Positions 63,840 to 64,000 of a stretch of DNA of 64,000 bases are shown here, piece after piece. The stretch spans positions 1,550,001 to 1,614,000 of the forward strand of contig CP091033.1 of the NCBI GenBank assembly GCA_039725955.1, given 5' to 3'. Numbering within the stretch: the first letter of the stretch is position 1; each line of letters starts with the position of its first letter. The position numbers and the translations under genes are program-made. The notes below the pieces were generated by a model. The model ran no database searches. It saw only the letters and a list, made by a program, of their open reading frames with translations, and had not been told where the DNA came from. Origin of the DNA: Sinorhizobium sp. B11. GTDB lineage: Bacteria > Pseudomonadota > Alphaproteobacteria > Rhizobiales > Rhizobiaceae.

Positions 63840-64000
63840 TCACCCATCTGAACAAACAGACCGTAGGAAGGCCGTTAGGTGATCTGCGGCACCGGGCGGA
63901 AGGGCACGGAAGAGACTGGCAAATTCGTGCTCCGGTTCAGAGCGCGAGGGTAGCTTATGGTGTTCAGGTGAGCCTCGCCCAAGCACCAGCCAGTCGAGGG
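63840..64000 (-). CDS. Possible C-terminal end of a gene running out of the window
   Basis: One minus-strand frame is open from the window edge to a stop at 63842-63840 and ends in EFASLFRALPPGAADHLTAF and LRSVCSDG. Composition is protein-like. Without the start the family cannot be told. Confidence 0.35.
   Translation of the reverse strand, partial: LDWLVLGRGSPEHHKLPSRSEPEHEFASLFRALPPGAADHLTAFLRSVCSDG

Noticed and set aside
1..64000. tRNA genes, rRNA genes, insertion sequences, CRISPR arrays and riboswitches
   Set aside because: I scanned for typical transposase motifs, regular repeats and structured leaders and found none that I could support by eye; a tRNAscan or Infernal run would be decisive.

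Overview
The window looks like an accessory replicon (megaplasmid or chromid) of a Rhizobiales bacterium, most likely in the Rhizobium/Agrobacterium/Sinorhizobium group. The reasons are a GC-rich coding style, a DUF982 protein, a rhizobial-type flagellin, a ugpBAECQ operon, a fused NanE-NanK enzyme and five separate ABC uptake systems. I see no ribosomal, tRNA, replication or core biosynthetic genes, no insertion sequence and no CRISPR array.

Layout. 0-11 kb is loosely packed: an AraC regulator, an exported metallo-beta-lactamase-fold protein, a lone long flagellin with a hairpin in its leader, a divergent LysR/SDR pair, small lipoproteins, and several gene remnants (SnoaL-like, flavin monooxygenase, rhodanese). 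11-17.7 kb is a minus-strand glycerol-3-phosphate/glycerophosphodiester operon (ugpB-A-E-C-Q, a DeoR regulator and a HAD phosphatase), with two copies of a palindrome upstream of ugpB. 18.3-25.4 kb is a divergent sugar locus: an ABC importer on the minus strand faces an oxidoreductase, a GntR/UTRA regulator, a SIS-domain protein and a BadF-type sugar kinase. A strong terminator at 25.45 kb separates it from a polyamine or amine operon at 25.5-33.4 kb (PotGHIF-like ABC system, copper amine oxidase, DUF2182 membrane protein, aldehyde dehydrogenase). That operon is divergent from a ROK repressor.

35.2-43.4 kb is again mixed: a remnant of a lactonase-like metallohydrolase, a carbohydrate porin whose signal peptide lies in another frame, a DJ-1/PfpI remnant, a ClC channel, a glycine-rich exported protein, a glutathione transferase and a glucose-6-phosphate dehydrogenase. 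43.5-57.2 kb is a large amino-sugar (possibly sialic acid) region: a sugar ABC importer, NanE-NanK and a GntR/UTRA regulator on the minus strand, then an FCD regulator, a Dpp-type ABC importer and two DapA/NanA-family lyases on the plus strand. 57.5-64 kb holds an EF-G paralogue with an unusual GTPase domain, small rhizobial hypotheticals, and a three-gene operon of unrecognised proteins at the right end.

Shared themes. All five solute-binding-protein genes are followed at once by an intercistronic hairpin. An ACTGGTAT octamer recurs in the control regions of the two GntR/UTRA amino-sugar loci. The gaps between metabolic islands contain decayed genes, which suggests repeated gain and loss. 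The least explained part is the 61.5-63.6 kb operon.
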